Source: Diatrype stigma (Eukaryota > Ascomycota > Sordariomycetes > Xylariales > Diatrypaceae). Taken from it: 64,000 nucleotides of DNA. Positions 1 through 11,441 of the stretch are shown piece by piece (positions within the stretch are counted from its first letter, which is position 1; each line of letters opens with the position of its first letter). The stretch lies in assembly GCA_022225965.2 (NCBI GenBank), contig JAKJXP020000075.1, forward strand, positions 179,471 through 243,470, written 5' to 3'. The notes beneath the pieces were generated by a model. That model was given only the letters and a program-made list of their open reading frames with translations, made no database searches and was not told the origin of the DNA. Position numbers and translations under genes: made by a program.

Positions 1-1187
1 AATATTGGCGTTGGTTCCTTACCGTACACACCTAACAGAGGTAACCTGCATAACAGGCCCAACTTACCTGCATACAGCCTGGAGGGGTGGCCATGGGGAA
101 GCTGTGGAGACAAAGGTTCGAACTGGCTTAGGCTACATACAGAAGCTCTTGAATAGGGCAAAGCTTGGGCATAGGTAAGCACCTACGGTAGGTGCCTGGG
201 TGCCCACCACTTTACCGATTTTATCCACAAGCATAAATTCCACCTGAGGTTTTGTGTCGTCCCTACGCGTACATCCAATGGAGCTCACCCAATGCCCCCA
301 GGGTTCCAGTTGCTTGTGATGCACAAGACACATGTACTTATTGCAATCATGTCAGTATGTCAATGCGAACTTGGTGCTCCAATCACTTGACCAGTCGCCA
401 GACCCTATGGTTTCAGGTGTCATGAATTGATGAATTCCATTTCGTCCAGATAATGCATGCATCATGATGCTATTGAACTGGTTTTGCCTGTTTCTTATGC
501 GGTTGAGACTAGATTAGATATATTACTATCAAATTAGAAAATACTTTTCGTCTATTCTCTTCTTTCATGACCTAACATCCAGGATATTCCGCCTTACTTG
601 CATTAGACCCAGGAACATCCCCGGATGAAGCTGAACTTGTAACTAGAAGTTACACGCTGGAACTGGAACCCTTCAGAGGCTCCCCTTCAGAGGCTCCCCT
701 TCAGAGGCTCAATAAGGAACTCTTGGAACTCTTAGGAGGGGCTTCTTTGAAACCAGCATCCTATCTGGTTAGTCGCTCTTGCTAATCACCTATCACAACA
801 CACTCATCCACTACCGATTAGAATCAGGGGCCGGCCACCCACTGAAGAACCCGGTATCTGGGGTAGTAGTTAACTGATTGATCAATCACATCCCGACGCT
901 CTTTACCAACCCTCATGCGTATCCAAGAGGCCTAAAACATACCGACAAGCTACCTAGTAATTAAGAGCTACAAAAGTGCGACGATCAACAAAGCAACAGG
1001 GAAAGGAGGTCGACGACAAGGGGGGATACCTGCATGTAGTAGTAGGCACACACAGAGCACAGCAGCAGCAGCAGCAGCCGCAGCCGACGCACGCCCACAC
1101 ACACCCACGCACACCCACGCATACGCTCACGCACGTCAGGGCATTGAATGCAACCAAGCCAAGGTCAAGGCCTGATCCTGATTCAGT
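1..1187. other. Gene-free left edge and upstream region of the Afi1-like gene
   Basis: I see no convincing coding exon here. The stretch holds three tandem 14-bp copies of a cttcagaggctccc unit at about 671-710. A simple-sequence zone at about 1040-1135 contains CA-rich runs, six CAG repeats and CACGCA-type repeats. The latter zone probably lies in the promoter or 5' leader of the gene starting at 1188. Short open frames on both strands are low complexity and have no family look. Confidence 0.5.
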
Positions 1188-4136
1188 ATGGCGTCAACTC
1201 AAACTGCCCGGCCCTACCTGTCACGGACGAACACCAATCAATCGTTGTCACCTACATACCCCGATGGCATTACAGCCAATGCCAGTGCCAGTGCCAATGC
1301 CAATACCAAAACCAATACCAATTCCAATTCCAATACTCATACCAATGCCCATGCCCATGCCGAAGGTGGTGCTAGTAGTAACCCGGACGCATCTTCCATT
1401 TCCTTCCCATCTTCCGCTCGTTCAGCCTCGCAGATGTCGCACACTCGACGGCCCTCAAGGTCCCCTCAGCCGCCAATGACGAGCACGGCAACAGCAACGG
1501 CAACGGCAGCGACGAATCGAACCTCCGACCCAAGCAGTTCGAAGTCCAAGACCTCTTCAGTTGACAGCCACACAATTGCATCGTCTCAGCATTCATCTCT
1601 GTCCGTGCCGAGACGACACCACCACCCCCATGCTCACCCTCCCAGGAAGTTGCGTTCTCAATACCCCCGGGGGCCTACCGAGAATCATGTCGAATATATA
1701 TTGGTTGCGTCGTTCGATATCGACCGTGGTCCTATTATGGAGCATCAGTACCCGGTCGCCATTACGGGCGATGAGAACATGTTAGCAGAACTCATGCTGC
1801 CCGATCAAGCTCATGCCCGAACCCAGGATTGGACCATATTCTTTTTACATAAAGATACGACCCCGGAGGAGGACGAGGAGGAGAAGAAGGCCAAGCGGGA
1901 AAGACGCAGGAGAAGAAGACGCCGGAGGGACAGAGAGGCTGGAATCATTCTTGAAGATGACGGTTCTTCTGAGGAGCAAACCGATGGCGATGACGACGAA
2001 GACGACTGGGACGATGACGAGTCGAGTGATGAAGAACCCGAGGGGGGTGAAGGCCCCCCCTTGATCTATGTCTTGAACCTGGTATATACCAAGAAAGATA
2101 AAACGGTGAAGAGAGGTGCTATTGTCAAGTCAATGGCCATATGCACGCGACATCCCTTCCTACATATTTACAAGGTAAGCCGATCAATGCTTCCCGATTT
2201 CTTTGCTGCAGATGCTGAACTCGCACCCAGCCTCTATTATTACTTGCGCTGGAAGAATATTTTAAAGCACCAGTCCCGGAGACCCTGTCCATGCTCTTCG
2301 ACGCTGTAAATAGTATGGACCTCTCTCTTATGCCTAAGTTGAGCCTACTTGAGAGATATCTCCTGCAAGCAAGCGACAACAAAGACTTGTTTGTGGAAAA
2401 ATTCGAGCAAATGGTACAGATGCGCATGGCAGAAGACCGAACGGGTCAGGTTGGGGAATCCTTTGACGCAAGTCGAAGCCCACCAAAACCACAGGAGATA
2501 TCGCGGGCCGGTACCAAGGCACACATTGAAGGCCAGTCTACTTACTCAGTCCCACGAGACACCCATGAGTTCGAGACAAAGGTCATGTATAAGGGCATCC
2601 CCATACCGGTGAAAGTACCAACGGCCATCATGCCTGAAACTGTCGGAGATTTCTCGCTCGTCAAACTCATACAAAACTTTTCGGAACCGCATGCGAAGTC
2701 CCCACAGCCATTTACCTGCCATCCTCACCTCACCACAAACGGTCCTCTGACCCATCCTATCATGGTCTTGGTCAATGCGCTTCTAACGCAAAAGAGGGTC
2801 ATATTCCTGGGGTACAACCTGCCGTCGGGCGACGTTGCGGAAGCCGTATTAGCGGCCTGCGCCCTTGCATCTGGAGGCTTGCTGCGGGGCTTCACCCGAC
2901 ATGCATTCCCCTACACGGATCTGACTAAGATTGACGACCTGCTCAAGGTTCCGGGGTTTATCGCTGGGGTGACGAATCCCACGTTCGAGATGCATCCCGA
3001 GTGGTGGGACCTTCTCTGCGACCTGCCGACCGGCCGCATGAAGATCAGCAGCAGGGTGGACCCGGCGCCGAAAACCGAGGGCTTGGAGTACTTCAAGCAG
3101 CAGCACCCGGCCTACGCCAGCATTCTTCAGAACGGCGGCGCCGGCACGGGCGAGCGTGGCAACAGCAACGCCGCGGACCTTACCGGGGACGTCGTGTTCA
3201 TGAACGACATCCTTAAGAGCATATCGGCGCGGTTGGGCGAGCGCGTCATCCGGGCCAAGTGGCGCGACTGGGTCGTCAAGTTCACCCGCATCGCCGCCGC
3301 CTTCGAAGAGAGCGTCTATGGGGCTAGTACTCTACACATAGGCGGCGACGAGGCGAGCCACGCTGCGACCGCGCCTGCTGGCCACGGCTACGTCTGGGCG
3401 GATGACGCCGCCAAGTCGAGGGAGCTGGCCGGGAACGTGCACAGGATCGAGGGCTGGCGGTTCACTCGAAGTTACTACAGCTATATTCAGGTGAGTGCCA
3501 TATACAAACCCTTTTTTATAATCAGGCAGCTCTATACCCCTACAAACCACCCAAGCACTCTCCCTATATGCGAATATGACAACAATGAAAGTATATACTT
3601 TTTGCTGACGGATGTTACCCCACCAACAGGACCTAGCCCAAGTGTACCAGATCCGCCCCCTGAAAGGGCTAGACCTGCACCACATGCACGACCGGCTGCG
3701 GACGCAGCGCCTGACACCCGCGGCGAGCCGCGATATCTACCTGGCCTTCCACCGGCACGTCAACACGTACGACGAGGTGTGCCTGCTGCTTTCGGTGGCG
3801 CCCGAGTCGCACGCGGGGCTCTTCTACCTCGCACTAGGCCTTTTCCACCGTGACCGCGATGTCCGCATCCGCGTGGCCGACCTGCTCGACCGCATTGCCC
3901 GCCACGACGCCGGCGTCCACTGGTGGCGCGGGCTCAGCAAGTTCGAGAAGCTCGCCTTCCAGCGCGTTCGCCGCGAAGCCGAGGCCGCCCGCGTGGCCGC
4001 CGCTGCTGCTGCCGCTGCTCCACCCCCTGCCCCCGCCGGGGCCGCGTCGGGACAGGGATCCGGGACGCCGCATGACAGTGGCAGTGGCGGTGTCGCGTTG
4101 ACGAACAGAACTAGTGGTCCGGATCGCCATAGCTAG
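1188..4136 (+). CDS. AFI1: Afi1/Mesa-like DENN-family polarity protein (Arf3-interacting, SPA domain)
   Basis: Three exons, 1188-2174, 2231-3490 and 3630-4136, give 917 aa; both introns (56 and 139 nt) have GTAAGC/GTGAGT donors and CAG acceptors at phase 0. The first ~165 residues are low complexity (Asn/Ala/Thr/Ser). The Afi1 N-terminal signature then begins near residue 168 ([20 protein letters not shown]). A strongly charged insert follows (Arg run, then Asp/Glu run, about residues 225-290), then the SPA (stabilization of polarity axis) region across exons 2 and 3, with motifs such as [12 protein letters not shown] and [11 protein letters not shown]. In yeast, Afi1 docks the small GTPase Arf3 at the plasma membrane and supports polarised growth; the same role is inferred here. 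The C-terminus ends in an Ala/Pro-rich tail. The ATG at 1188 is the first in the open frame and fits the sequence, but the low-complexity N-terminus makes the exact start uncertain. Confidence 0.88.
1275..1363 (+). repeat. Hexanucleotide tract inside the Afi1-like N-terminus
   Basis: A degenerate CCAATN/CCAGTG 6-bp repeat runs for about 90 bp within exon 1. In the gene frame it encodes alternating Asn with Ala, Thr, Ser and His. The neighbouring frame reads Pro-Met/Pro-Ile/Pro-Val alternation and is also open, as expected for a hexamer repeat. This is a likely length-variable, disordered segment. Confidence 0.75.
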
Positions 4137-5525
4137 TTGCTAAAGCGATTCTTGAGTCAGGAGTGCTTGCGGCAACAGGAAGTTTTGGAGCAAGAGTGCT
4201 CGCGGCGACGGGCTGTGAGCCAAGAGTGCTTGCGGCGCCAGGCCATGAGCCACGAGTTCTTGCGCCAACAGCAGCGGCAGCAGGTGGACGAGGACGAGGA
4301 CGCGCCGGTCGGCGGATATGTCCCTATTGGAACCGACCAGTGCCCCTCCCCGCGGTCGCGGTGGTGGCGGCGGTCGCCGGGGAGGAAGACTTTCTTGTGG
4401 AGCTCTCTCCCGAAGGAGGGTAAGAAGAAGCAGGGCTGAACTGGACTAGGAACCTACCTGGTACCTACCTGGTGAATGGTTGGAGGATTGGATGGAGGGA
4501 AGGGAGGCTTAATGACGACTTTCTCACGAACTCTGGATCTGCAATTCTTACGGGGGCGAAACGGGAAAGCAAAACAAGATGATATGCTGAGGGATGAGGG
4601 CAGTTGTGGATGGATGGATGGCCATGTGGTTGGATGGTGGATGGGGGCGAATGAGTCGAAGGAAAGAAGGGGTAAGGGGCGAGAGGAACGGGGGAGGGGG
4701 GCTAAGTTGCTGGACGTCTAGACGCTTTGTTTTTGTTTGCCTGCTGCGAGATATCCCACACATCGTCATCGTTGTCCTTGTGCCATTTTGGAGGGTTTGA
4801 GGGTTTGGTCTTGAACTCCACATCATTGGTTTCGGGTCGGCCTGATAATGACCCTCCCTTTCATCACTATGTACAAAATGACCACGCTTGCTAGGGTTGG
4901 ATCTAGTCTATCTGATCGATCATGGCGCTCATTTGACATGATGAATAAATTTGCTTTTGCTTAATCCAAAGCTCCGCTCTTGGACGTGATGGTTGTTTTG
5001 ATCCTGCGTAGGCAGGTAAGTGCTTTCGTATTTGGCAATGCTTCGTCTTCACCTCCAGGCATGGATGAGCAAGTGCTTCGATTTATCTCATATTCTACTC
5101 AGCCCTAGATACATATGTACATATCACATTGCATGTGGAATCGCGTCTGTCGGTTCGCCGCGAGAGGGTGAACAGAGGGTATATATAGCTGATCACGAAC
5201 CGGATTGCCCAGCTGGCTCTTCGCCCCTCTTTATTTCTTTTCTTTTCCCTCCGGGTTGCTTTATTTTCACAAATGTGAAATTTCCTTGGGTACTGGCTAT
5301 ATAAATGGTGAGTGGCTTGATACTGGGACGGAGTCGTATCGCTATTGGAGAGAAGAAGCGAGATGACGGGATGGGATGAGGTATGGTACAAATACGATAC
5401 GATAAACAGGTTATAGGTGTAAGGTAGGGATAGGTTCCTCGCGTGCTCGGGTACTTGTTTTTTTATTCATATTCTTGTGTCTTGGATCTCAGGTCTTTAT
5501 TTCAGTTTTCATACCAAATTCAAAT
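4137..5525. other. Intergenic, Afi1-like 3' end to formylglutathione hydrolase 3' end
   Basis: No independent gene is recognised. The first 303 bp (4137-4439) stay open in the same frame as the upstream gene after its TAG stop. They contain about four 30-33 bp imperfect tandem units starting at 4161, 4194, 4224 and 4254 (each beginning GAGTGCTTGCGG or similar). Farther on there are GGAT-rich simple repeats near 4605-4645. The rest looks like convergent 3' untranslated and spacer DNA. Confidence 0.5.
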
Positions 5526-6666
5526 TCATACCAGCAGGTACTTGGCGGCGTGCTTGACGTGGTCCTCGGCAAAGGTGGATATGAAGAAGTACGAGTGGTC
5601 GTAGTCCTAGAAATCCGGGGTCGGATTGCATTCGCAATCGTACGCTTGTCAGTCGGAAAAGCCCACGGAACTTCATGCACGCAACTATACAAAGCGAATG
5701 CGCCAGGATAGGTATTGATGAAGAAATCATGGAGGGATCATGGAAGGAGGCAATGGGAATGCCACTCACCGGCTGGTACCGCACCTCCACCCCCTTAATC
5801 CCGGCCTCCTTTGCGGCCTTCTCGAAGTTCTCCGGCAGCAGCTGTCCTTGCTTGTAGAAGTTGTCGCCCGTACCGACGTCGATCAGGGTGTTGAAATCGC
5901 CCTTCCATCTATCGTCGAGGGGATGGTGTTAGCCATCACCATCATCATCCTTCCCACGACCCGATAAACCACCCAACGGTCACGTCACAACGCAACATTA
6001 TCTGGGACGCACTCACCTCTTGAGCAGCTCCGTAGCATCGTGCTTCTTCCAAGCCTCCTTGTCGTCCTCGCCCAGGTACCCGGCAAACGCCTTCTGGCCC
6101 CACGGGCACTGCGTAGGGTTGCAGATGGGCGCGACGGCGCTGACGCTCCGGTACTTGCCGGGGTACTTCTGGAACAGGGTCAGGGCGCCGTGGCCGCCCA
6201 TGCTGTGGCCGGTGATGCCGGCGCGGCCGAGGTCGAGGACGTCGGCGAACAGGGGCGAGCGGGCCAGGGCGGCGGGCAGCTCGTCGGCCACGTACGACTC
6301 CATCTTGTAGTGGGTGGCGAAGGGCTCGCGCGTGGCGTCGAGGTAGAAGCCGGCGCCCGTGCCGAAGTCCCAGCTGTCGGCCTCGCCCGCCACGTTGGCC
6401 CCCCGCGGCGACGTGTCCGGGTACACGACCGCCAGCCCCGCCCGCGACGCCGCCGCGTGGAAGAACCCCTTCTCCGCGCAGTTGTCCGGCGTGCACGTCA
6501 GGCCCGACAGGTAGAACAGCACGGGAACCTTCTGCTGAGAGGCTACGGCCGCCGGCGGCAGGTACACGTACACGCTGGCGGGCAGCTTGAGGGTCGTCGA
6601 GTCGTGCACGAGCTTGAGGAGCTTGCCGCCGAAGGTGGCGATCGTCGCTTTGACTTCGAAGGCCAT
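5526..6666 (-). CDS. S-formylglutathione hydrolase (esterase D family)
   Basis: Three exons read on the minus strand, 6666-6017, 5908-5770 and 5606-5526, give 289 aa, the usual length for this enzyme. It hydrolyses S-formylglutathione to formate and glutathione, the last step of glutathione-dependent formaldehyde detoxification in the cytosol. The nucleophile is Ser155 in the GHSMGGHG elbow. The acid residue lies in the DVGTGDNFY segment of exon 2 and the base in DYDHSYFF at the start of exon 3. The N-terminal half also shows the family motif SGLTCTPDN followed by PDTSPRG. Introns have GTGAGT donors and TAG acceptors. The neighbours are unrelated housekeeping genes, so no operon-like context is implied. 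Confidence 0.95.
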
Positions 6667-7578
6667 GGTTGCGCGTGGGTGTGGATGGAGGTAACCGGTA
6701 TGTATATGGGTTTGAATGAGTGTTGAGATGGTGCTAGTGCTCTCTCTGTTTGAAGTACCTAGGCAGTTGAAGTTCAGAAAGAGATCAGGAGTAGAACGGC
6801 TGAGATTGGTGACGTCTTGTCCCTATATACAAAATATCTCCAATAGAAGTGGTGCTATTTATGGATTGCATTCTATGGCCGTCTAGGACCCAAACTATTT
6901 CCCATCGACCCCTCCTTAACGTCTCCGTCAACGGCAGTTTTCTCCTCTCTCCTCTCTCCTCTCTCCTAATGATTATCTGGAGAGGGAGGGACAGCTAGCT
7001 ATAGCTTCCCCGCCATTGGGTCCAGCTCGATACATATGTAGATTGGTTGACGTATATTTATTTATACATACCTCTGACTGGCACCCCACAAGCTAACGCA
7101 CATTTATCGCTCTGGCGTCATCGTGACTTAGCAGGATTGTATATTTAGGGGACCAGGTTCCCTAGAAGCTTTGCAGGACTGTACTTATGAGATGGAATAG
7201 CATTAATAATTATGCACTATAAAATAAATCTAATAAACAACTCCCTGCACTGATGCTTTGCGTAACTTTCACTGTTTTTCTTTCCTGATTCCCTTTTATA
7301 ACCCCCACCCAGATGAGCATCATTTTCTGTCTGGCTGCCCCTCGGTACGTAGGTAGGTACTTGTACTTGCGCATGCATGATAGGGATAATAGTTGGATAG
7401 CTAAGGCCAAGTTAAGCCCGAGATCCCGATGAACGTCCGATGGGAGTCGATCTCCGTTCTTGGATATCTATCGCTTCGTAACCTCGTTATTATTATCGTC
7501 ATTAGAAATATCGCTTGTTGTTTTGGTTCGTTTTAGTTCTGGCGCTGAGCATGAAACCTGCTTCCGCGAGGCTACCAG
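6667..7578. other. Promoter region of formylglutathione hydrolase and 3' flank of the secreted-protein gene
   Basis: No coding exon seen. It contains three CCTCTCT-type pyrimidine repeats at about 6942-6968 on the plus strand (purine-rich on the coding strand of the hydrolase) and a GTAGGTAGGTAC motif near 7350 that recurs elsewhere in the window. Confidence 0.45.
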
Positions 7579-8293
7579 TTAGACGTCAGTCGCCGTCGTG
7601 GTTTCGTTGAGATAGCACGTGAACGACCCGAGCAGCGCCTCCCAGTGGATGGCCGTCAGGTCCCACTTGCGCGGGTTGTAGAAGTCGACGGCGCCGAACG
7701 TGCAGCCCGTGGGCGACGTGCAGATCTGCGAGCAGTTGCCTCTGTCCGACGTTAGTTCTATTAGCCTTTTTTCTTCCTTTTCGTCTATTCCCTTCTCGCC
7801 CCCCTGCATCCTCGACTATCTCGAGAGTTCTATACTTGTAGCTACATCAGGGAAAGGGGGAATCGGCGACTCACGCTCTGGGGTAGCAGTAGAAGCCCTC
7901 GCCGTCCGGCGCGAACGTCGCAGCGTTGCGCTGCAGGTCCAGGGGCAGGTCGTGGCACTCTTCCAGGGAGTAGACGTCGTGGATGCATGGCCCTGTGGCA
8001 TTTGCGCCTTGGCAGATCAGGACCTAATGCGAGCGACACTGTCAGTCTAGTCTGGTCTCTCTACCAGGTAGTATTTGTCTCGGTTTTTGCTCCCATCGAT
8101 GAGAGTTGTAAGTGCGCTTTCAAGCGAAGCGCAACTGCAGTAAGAGGGAGACCAATAAGGAGATAGAGAGAGGGGGGGGGGGGGGGGTATGACATACACC
8201 TCCGACCTCCCGCTTAGGGAGCTGTTCTGTGGGCATGGCTGAGGCGCATGAGGCAGCCGCCACGAGGCTTGTGATTGTTGTGAAGAGCTTCAT
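7579..8293 (-). CDS. Small secreted cysteine-rich protein (unknown function)
   Basis: Exons 8293-8198, 8023-7875 and 7741-7579 give 135 aa. Residues 1-19 form a signal peptide ending ASA. A dibasic site (LPKR, residues 25-28) could be cut by a Kex2-type protease. The remaining ~105 residues contain eight cysteines, consistent with four disulfides. Recognisable stretches are TFAPDGEGFYCYPRA and CTSPTGCTFGAVDFY. I cannot name a domain; the layout is that of apoplastic effectors and other small secreted fungal proteins, so an extracellular role is inferred only from signal peptide and cysteines. Introns have GTATGT and GTGAGT donors; intron 1 carries a 16-nt homopolymer run. An upstream in-frame ATG at 8350 would bury the signal peptide, so I chose the ATG at 8293. 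Confidence 0.8.
8172..8187. repeat. 16-nt G homopolymer in intron 1 of the secreted-protein gene
   Basis: Sixteen uninterrupted G on the plus strand, so the pre-mRNA of the minus-strand gene carries 16 C just after its 5' splice site. It is a likely slippage-prone site and the plus strand could form a G-quadruplex. It lies wholly in an intron. Confidence 0.85.
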
Positions 8294-10098
8294 GGCTGTT
8301 TTGAGAAGATTGTGTTGGTATATGGGAGCGTCTTGATAATGCTCAGACAACTTCGTAGTTAGGGGTATTGTATATTATTCTATGCCACTTTGTTCAAAAA
8401 TGCTGGAGTTGGCACAGTGGGTGACTATGGTTCAATAAGAAGTGTAAGTGTCGCGATATATGCTCTTCGTATTAGAGGGGACAGACAGTCAGACAATAAA
8501 TATGCGTCGCCAGGCATTTCCGGCGAGAGATCTTTATATAGCTGGTTGAGGCATCAGATGATCGAGAAGAGGGAACCCAAACAACGCTATATCCCGGTAT
8601 CTAAAGCTAAAAATCTTATATTCCGCATCACGGAAACCGGCAGCAGGGCTAAGCTGAGTGAATAGCTGCGTGCTGCGGTTGGGACGCATGGACTGGAACC
8701 AATTAAAAACGCAAACTCTCAGCTCACACGACGCCCAACCTTCTTCCGAACGAACTAGCATCAACGGGCTGGACTCCGCTAGCCAACATCCCACTTCAGC
8801 TGCACCCGGAAATACAGAAGACAAATCAAGCGGTCATGTTGTGTTGTGGTTACTGTTACCTTCAGACTATGGTAGGAACTCTGAATATTGGTGTAAGTAT
8901 TGAGTTGTCGACTGCCCATGTATCATAAAACTGAAAAACAAAATACCTAAACTATCCCATCCCAGCGCGTGAAGGTTAACGTACTTAGCTTTCAGATACT
9001 GAAATTATATTCCCGTCTATTGTTTCAGGATCTTACGACGCCATACCTCGTAGCCAACATCTCCCCACTGCGAACCGGTCAACCTAGCACCGTGGTAGGA
9101 TCAGAATGGCAGGATCAGAAGAGAACAATATCGAGGTCGTATTATATACTTAAGATAGTACCGATGCCGTCATATCGTGTTGCGGAATTTGCGGAGTGAG
9201 AATATCGATGCAGTCACATGTCACCATGTGCTGCCGGGGGAGTCCGCGCTGTCCAATTGGAGAAAGGGGACGGGACTTCATAGGGCGATCATTGGTCGCT
9301 GGCACGCTGCCAGTTGGAGGCCAGAAAAGAATACGAGGTATTGCAGCAAAGCCTTTTATGTCTAGACTGAAGCTTGGCATGAATCGGATCCTCTTTCAAT
9401 GCTTTTTTTCTCCCCCGTCTGTGAGGAAGCTTTCGAATCATGACTAGCCTCTTCATTGCATGGTCAGCTCGCAAGGATTGCCAATACTGCCCAACGGAAG
9501 AAGGCGTTGCGCTTTTATCCTCGTCTCGATGTGGTAGTTGAGGTATGCCAGAGCATGTAGACATGCCGTGTTGCGTTTTCGAGACCAGGCTCTTCGGCAG
9601 GTCCGTTCCTCTTTGTTTTCTCCCCTTCCAGGCTGATATTCGGGGCATCTTGCAAACTAAGTCGCTATTGGTTTTGTTCTTCAGAAAGGCTGCCTTTTTT
9701 TTCCTGGTAAACTTCAATCAACACGCTCAAGGCAGGATATCTTTAAACACGGGCAGTTAGTCTGATTCTTGGTAGTTCCTGATTCAAGAGCCTGTATAGT
9801 TAATTTGACGTAAACTCTGATGAACTGAGTACGACGTCGGACGGTCAATAGGAGGCTCGATCAAGATTTGGTTCCCCATACAAAAAAGAGTATGGTCAAA
9901 TTTGGTATATTCCTAGAAGCAAACCACTAACGCCGCGCTGAATGCATTTCTCTCTATTCTCTCCAGCCACCGTAGAGGGTCAGATGTTTGTCAGGTTGTG
10001 TCACCATGCTTTCTGTGAACAGCCTAGAAATCCCATGGCACCTAGCTCGAAACAAACGACCTCCTTCGGGAGTGTTAAGGTATTACTTGGACATGTCT
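8294..10098. other. 1.8 kb without a recognised gene
   Basis: Several short open frames exist on both strands (longest ~142 codons, 9289-9717 minus). None has a recognisable motif, good start context or plausible intron partners. I see no terminal inverted repeats or transposase-like fragments. The stretch probably holds the promoter of the secreted-protein gene and the 3' flank of rpb6. A decayed gene too degenerate to read by eye cannot be excluded. Confidence 0.4.
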
Positions 10099-10725
10099 TT
10101 ACTGAAGTAGTTCTTCACAAGTCCAATCCTCGTAGCTGTGACTTTGTTAGTGATGTCACTTAGCGTGACGAGATACAGTAAAACGTACTATCCATCAGGC
10201 ATATAGCGGCGGATAATCAACGGGATCTTCTTCTCGCGCAGCTCCTTGATGGCGATTTGCAGCGGATCAGACTCGCCCTCCAGGTCGACTAGAACAGGAG
10301 CGTTCATGCTGATTTGCAAAGCCCGGGTGCCTAGGACGCGCGCCCTCTCGTACTTGGTCATGTAGGGCGTGGTGGATCGCTCTTCGTTGGGAATCTTCTT
10401 GTCTTTGTGTGACTTTTCGGTACCCTTGCCTCGATTGGCCTGGGCGGAAGGATCGCCAGAGATGACAACATTATCCTCCTCTTCGACACCTCTCCGGTTG
10501 TACTCTTCGTCTTCGTCACCTTCGGGAACTTCAGGTTCGAGCTCGTCATCGTCAAAGTTCTCCTCCTCATCGAACTGAGGCTCCTCGCTATCGAGCATAT
10601 ATAGGTCAGATTGTGAACAGACAGAGGGTGTGAAGACGGCTGGTGTGCAGCTAGGAGTTGCGCCTGGATTGGGATACTCACGCGCCACCGCCGCCCATCT
10701 CCTGATCGTCTCCAAAATCCGACAT
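10099..10725 (-). CDS. RPB6: RNA polymerases I/II/III common subunit Rpb6 (RPABC2)
   Basis: Exons 10725-10682, 10587-10189 and 10135-10099 give 159 aa. The acidic N-terminus ([10 protein letters not shown], then Glu/Asp-rich) is followed by the conserved C-terminal half: [46 protein letters not shown], and a final exon encoding [10 protein letters not shown]. This is the omega/Rpb6 core that clamps the largest subunit of all three nuclear RNA polymerases. Both introns are phase 2, with GTGAGT and GTACGT donors. The last exon is only 37 nt and was located by matching the expected C-terminal motif. TFIIIA, a Pol III factor, lies divergently 0.7 kb away. Confidence 0.96.
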
Positions 10726-11418
10726 ATTGATCGCGTGTGAGGAATTGAGAGATTCGAAGTATAAGTAAAGAAGTTTGGTAATGAGTTTTCGGTGCAGACG
10801 TGATGTTGACCGACTGGACTTAAGAAAAGAAGGATGCGCTTCAGAAGGTGCAAAATTTACGATTGACCAAAAGAAAGCAAGAACGAGGCTGAAAGAATTT
10901 CTAGCAAAAACAGACCTCGAGAACTGGATGCACGCGGCTAGTTGAATTGTGGCTGGACGTGTAGCTAAGTACCTACTAGGTAGGTAGGTACTACCCGACC
11001 CCTCGGTGTGGCTAAACAACGTGCCGGGCTGCGTTCCTGCCGTACCTGAACTAACAAGTCTGAATAGTGGCCAACAATTGGCTCCATTATCTCACAGATA
11101 CCCCCACTAGCCACATGTCAGCTGCTTTGACCCCGCCAGTGACAATAGGGAAACTACAAGTATCAAGTACACATGCAAGCTAGCAAAATATCCCCACATA
11201 ATTTTGTAAGATCGGCTGGTTATCGATGGAAAGTGAATACTTTCGTAAGCTCTTATCGATTTGTCGGCCAACAACTTTTCATTATGTGAATTCCTGCTGG
11301 CACCACCATCGTTGATCTCTTTCCCTCAATCCTTCAACAAAATCACTGTTGCTGTCTCCCATGGACAAGCATTCCATCACGGACAGCGAACTCGGCGTGA
11401 TTCAATTGAACCGAAAAG
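10726..11418. promoter_or_regulatory. Divergent promoter region, rpb6 and TFIIIA-like gene
   Basis: This 693-bp gap separates two divergently transcribed genes for transcription machinery. It includes an ACCTACTAGGTAGGTAGGTAC motif at 10971-10993 of the type repeated in other gaps. An upstream ORF lies at its right end (see 11361-11441). No coding exon is seen. Confidence 0.5.
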
Positions 11419-11441
11419 ATGAAGAGAAAGGCAACTGGTGA
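11361..11441 (+). promoter_or_regulatory. Upstream ORF overlapping the TFIIIA-like start codon
   Basis: An ATG at 11361 opens a 26-codon frame that ends with TGA at 11439-11441. It thus overlaps, in another frame, the main ATG at 11419. Ribosomes that start here cannot reinitiate at the main start without moving back, so it could lower translation of the downstream protein. This assumes transcription starts upstream of 11361, which the sequence cannot show. Confidence 0.45.

Noticed and set aside
80..130. tRNA-like B box (GGTTCGAAC) near the left edge
   Set aside because: The A-box-like string lies too close and no cloverleaf or acceptor stem can be drawn.
6040..6726. 228-codon open frame antisense to the formylglutathione hydrolase
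   Set aside because: Arg/Gly/Val-rich composition typical of the shadow of a GC-rich exon; the opposite strand has the full enzyme with catalytic residues.
9289..9717. 142-codon minus-strand frame in the 8.3-10.1 kb gap
   Set aside because: Lys/Arg-rich without a domain; no supporting splice structure or start context.
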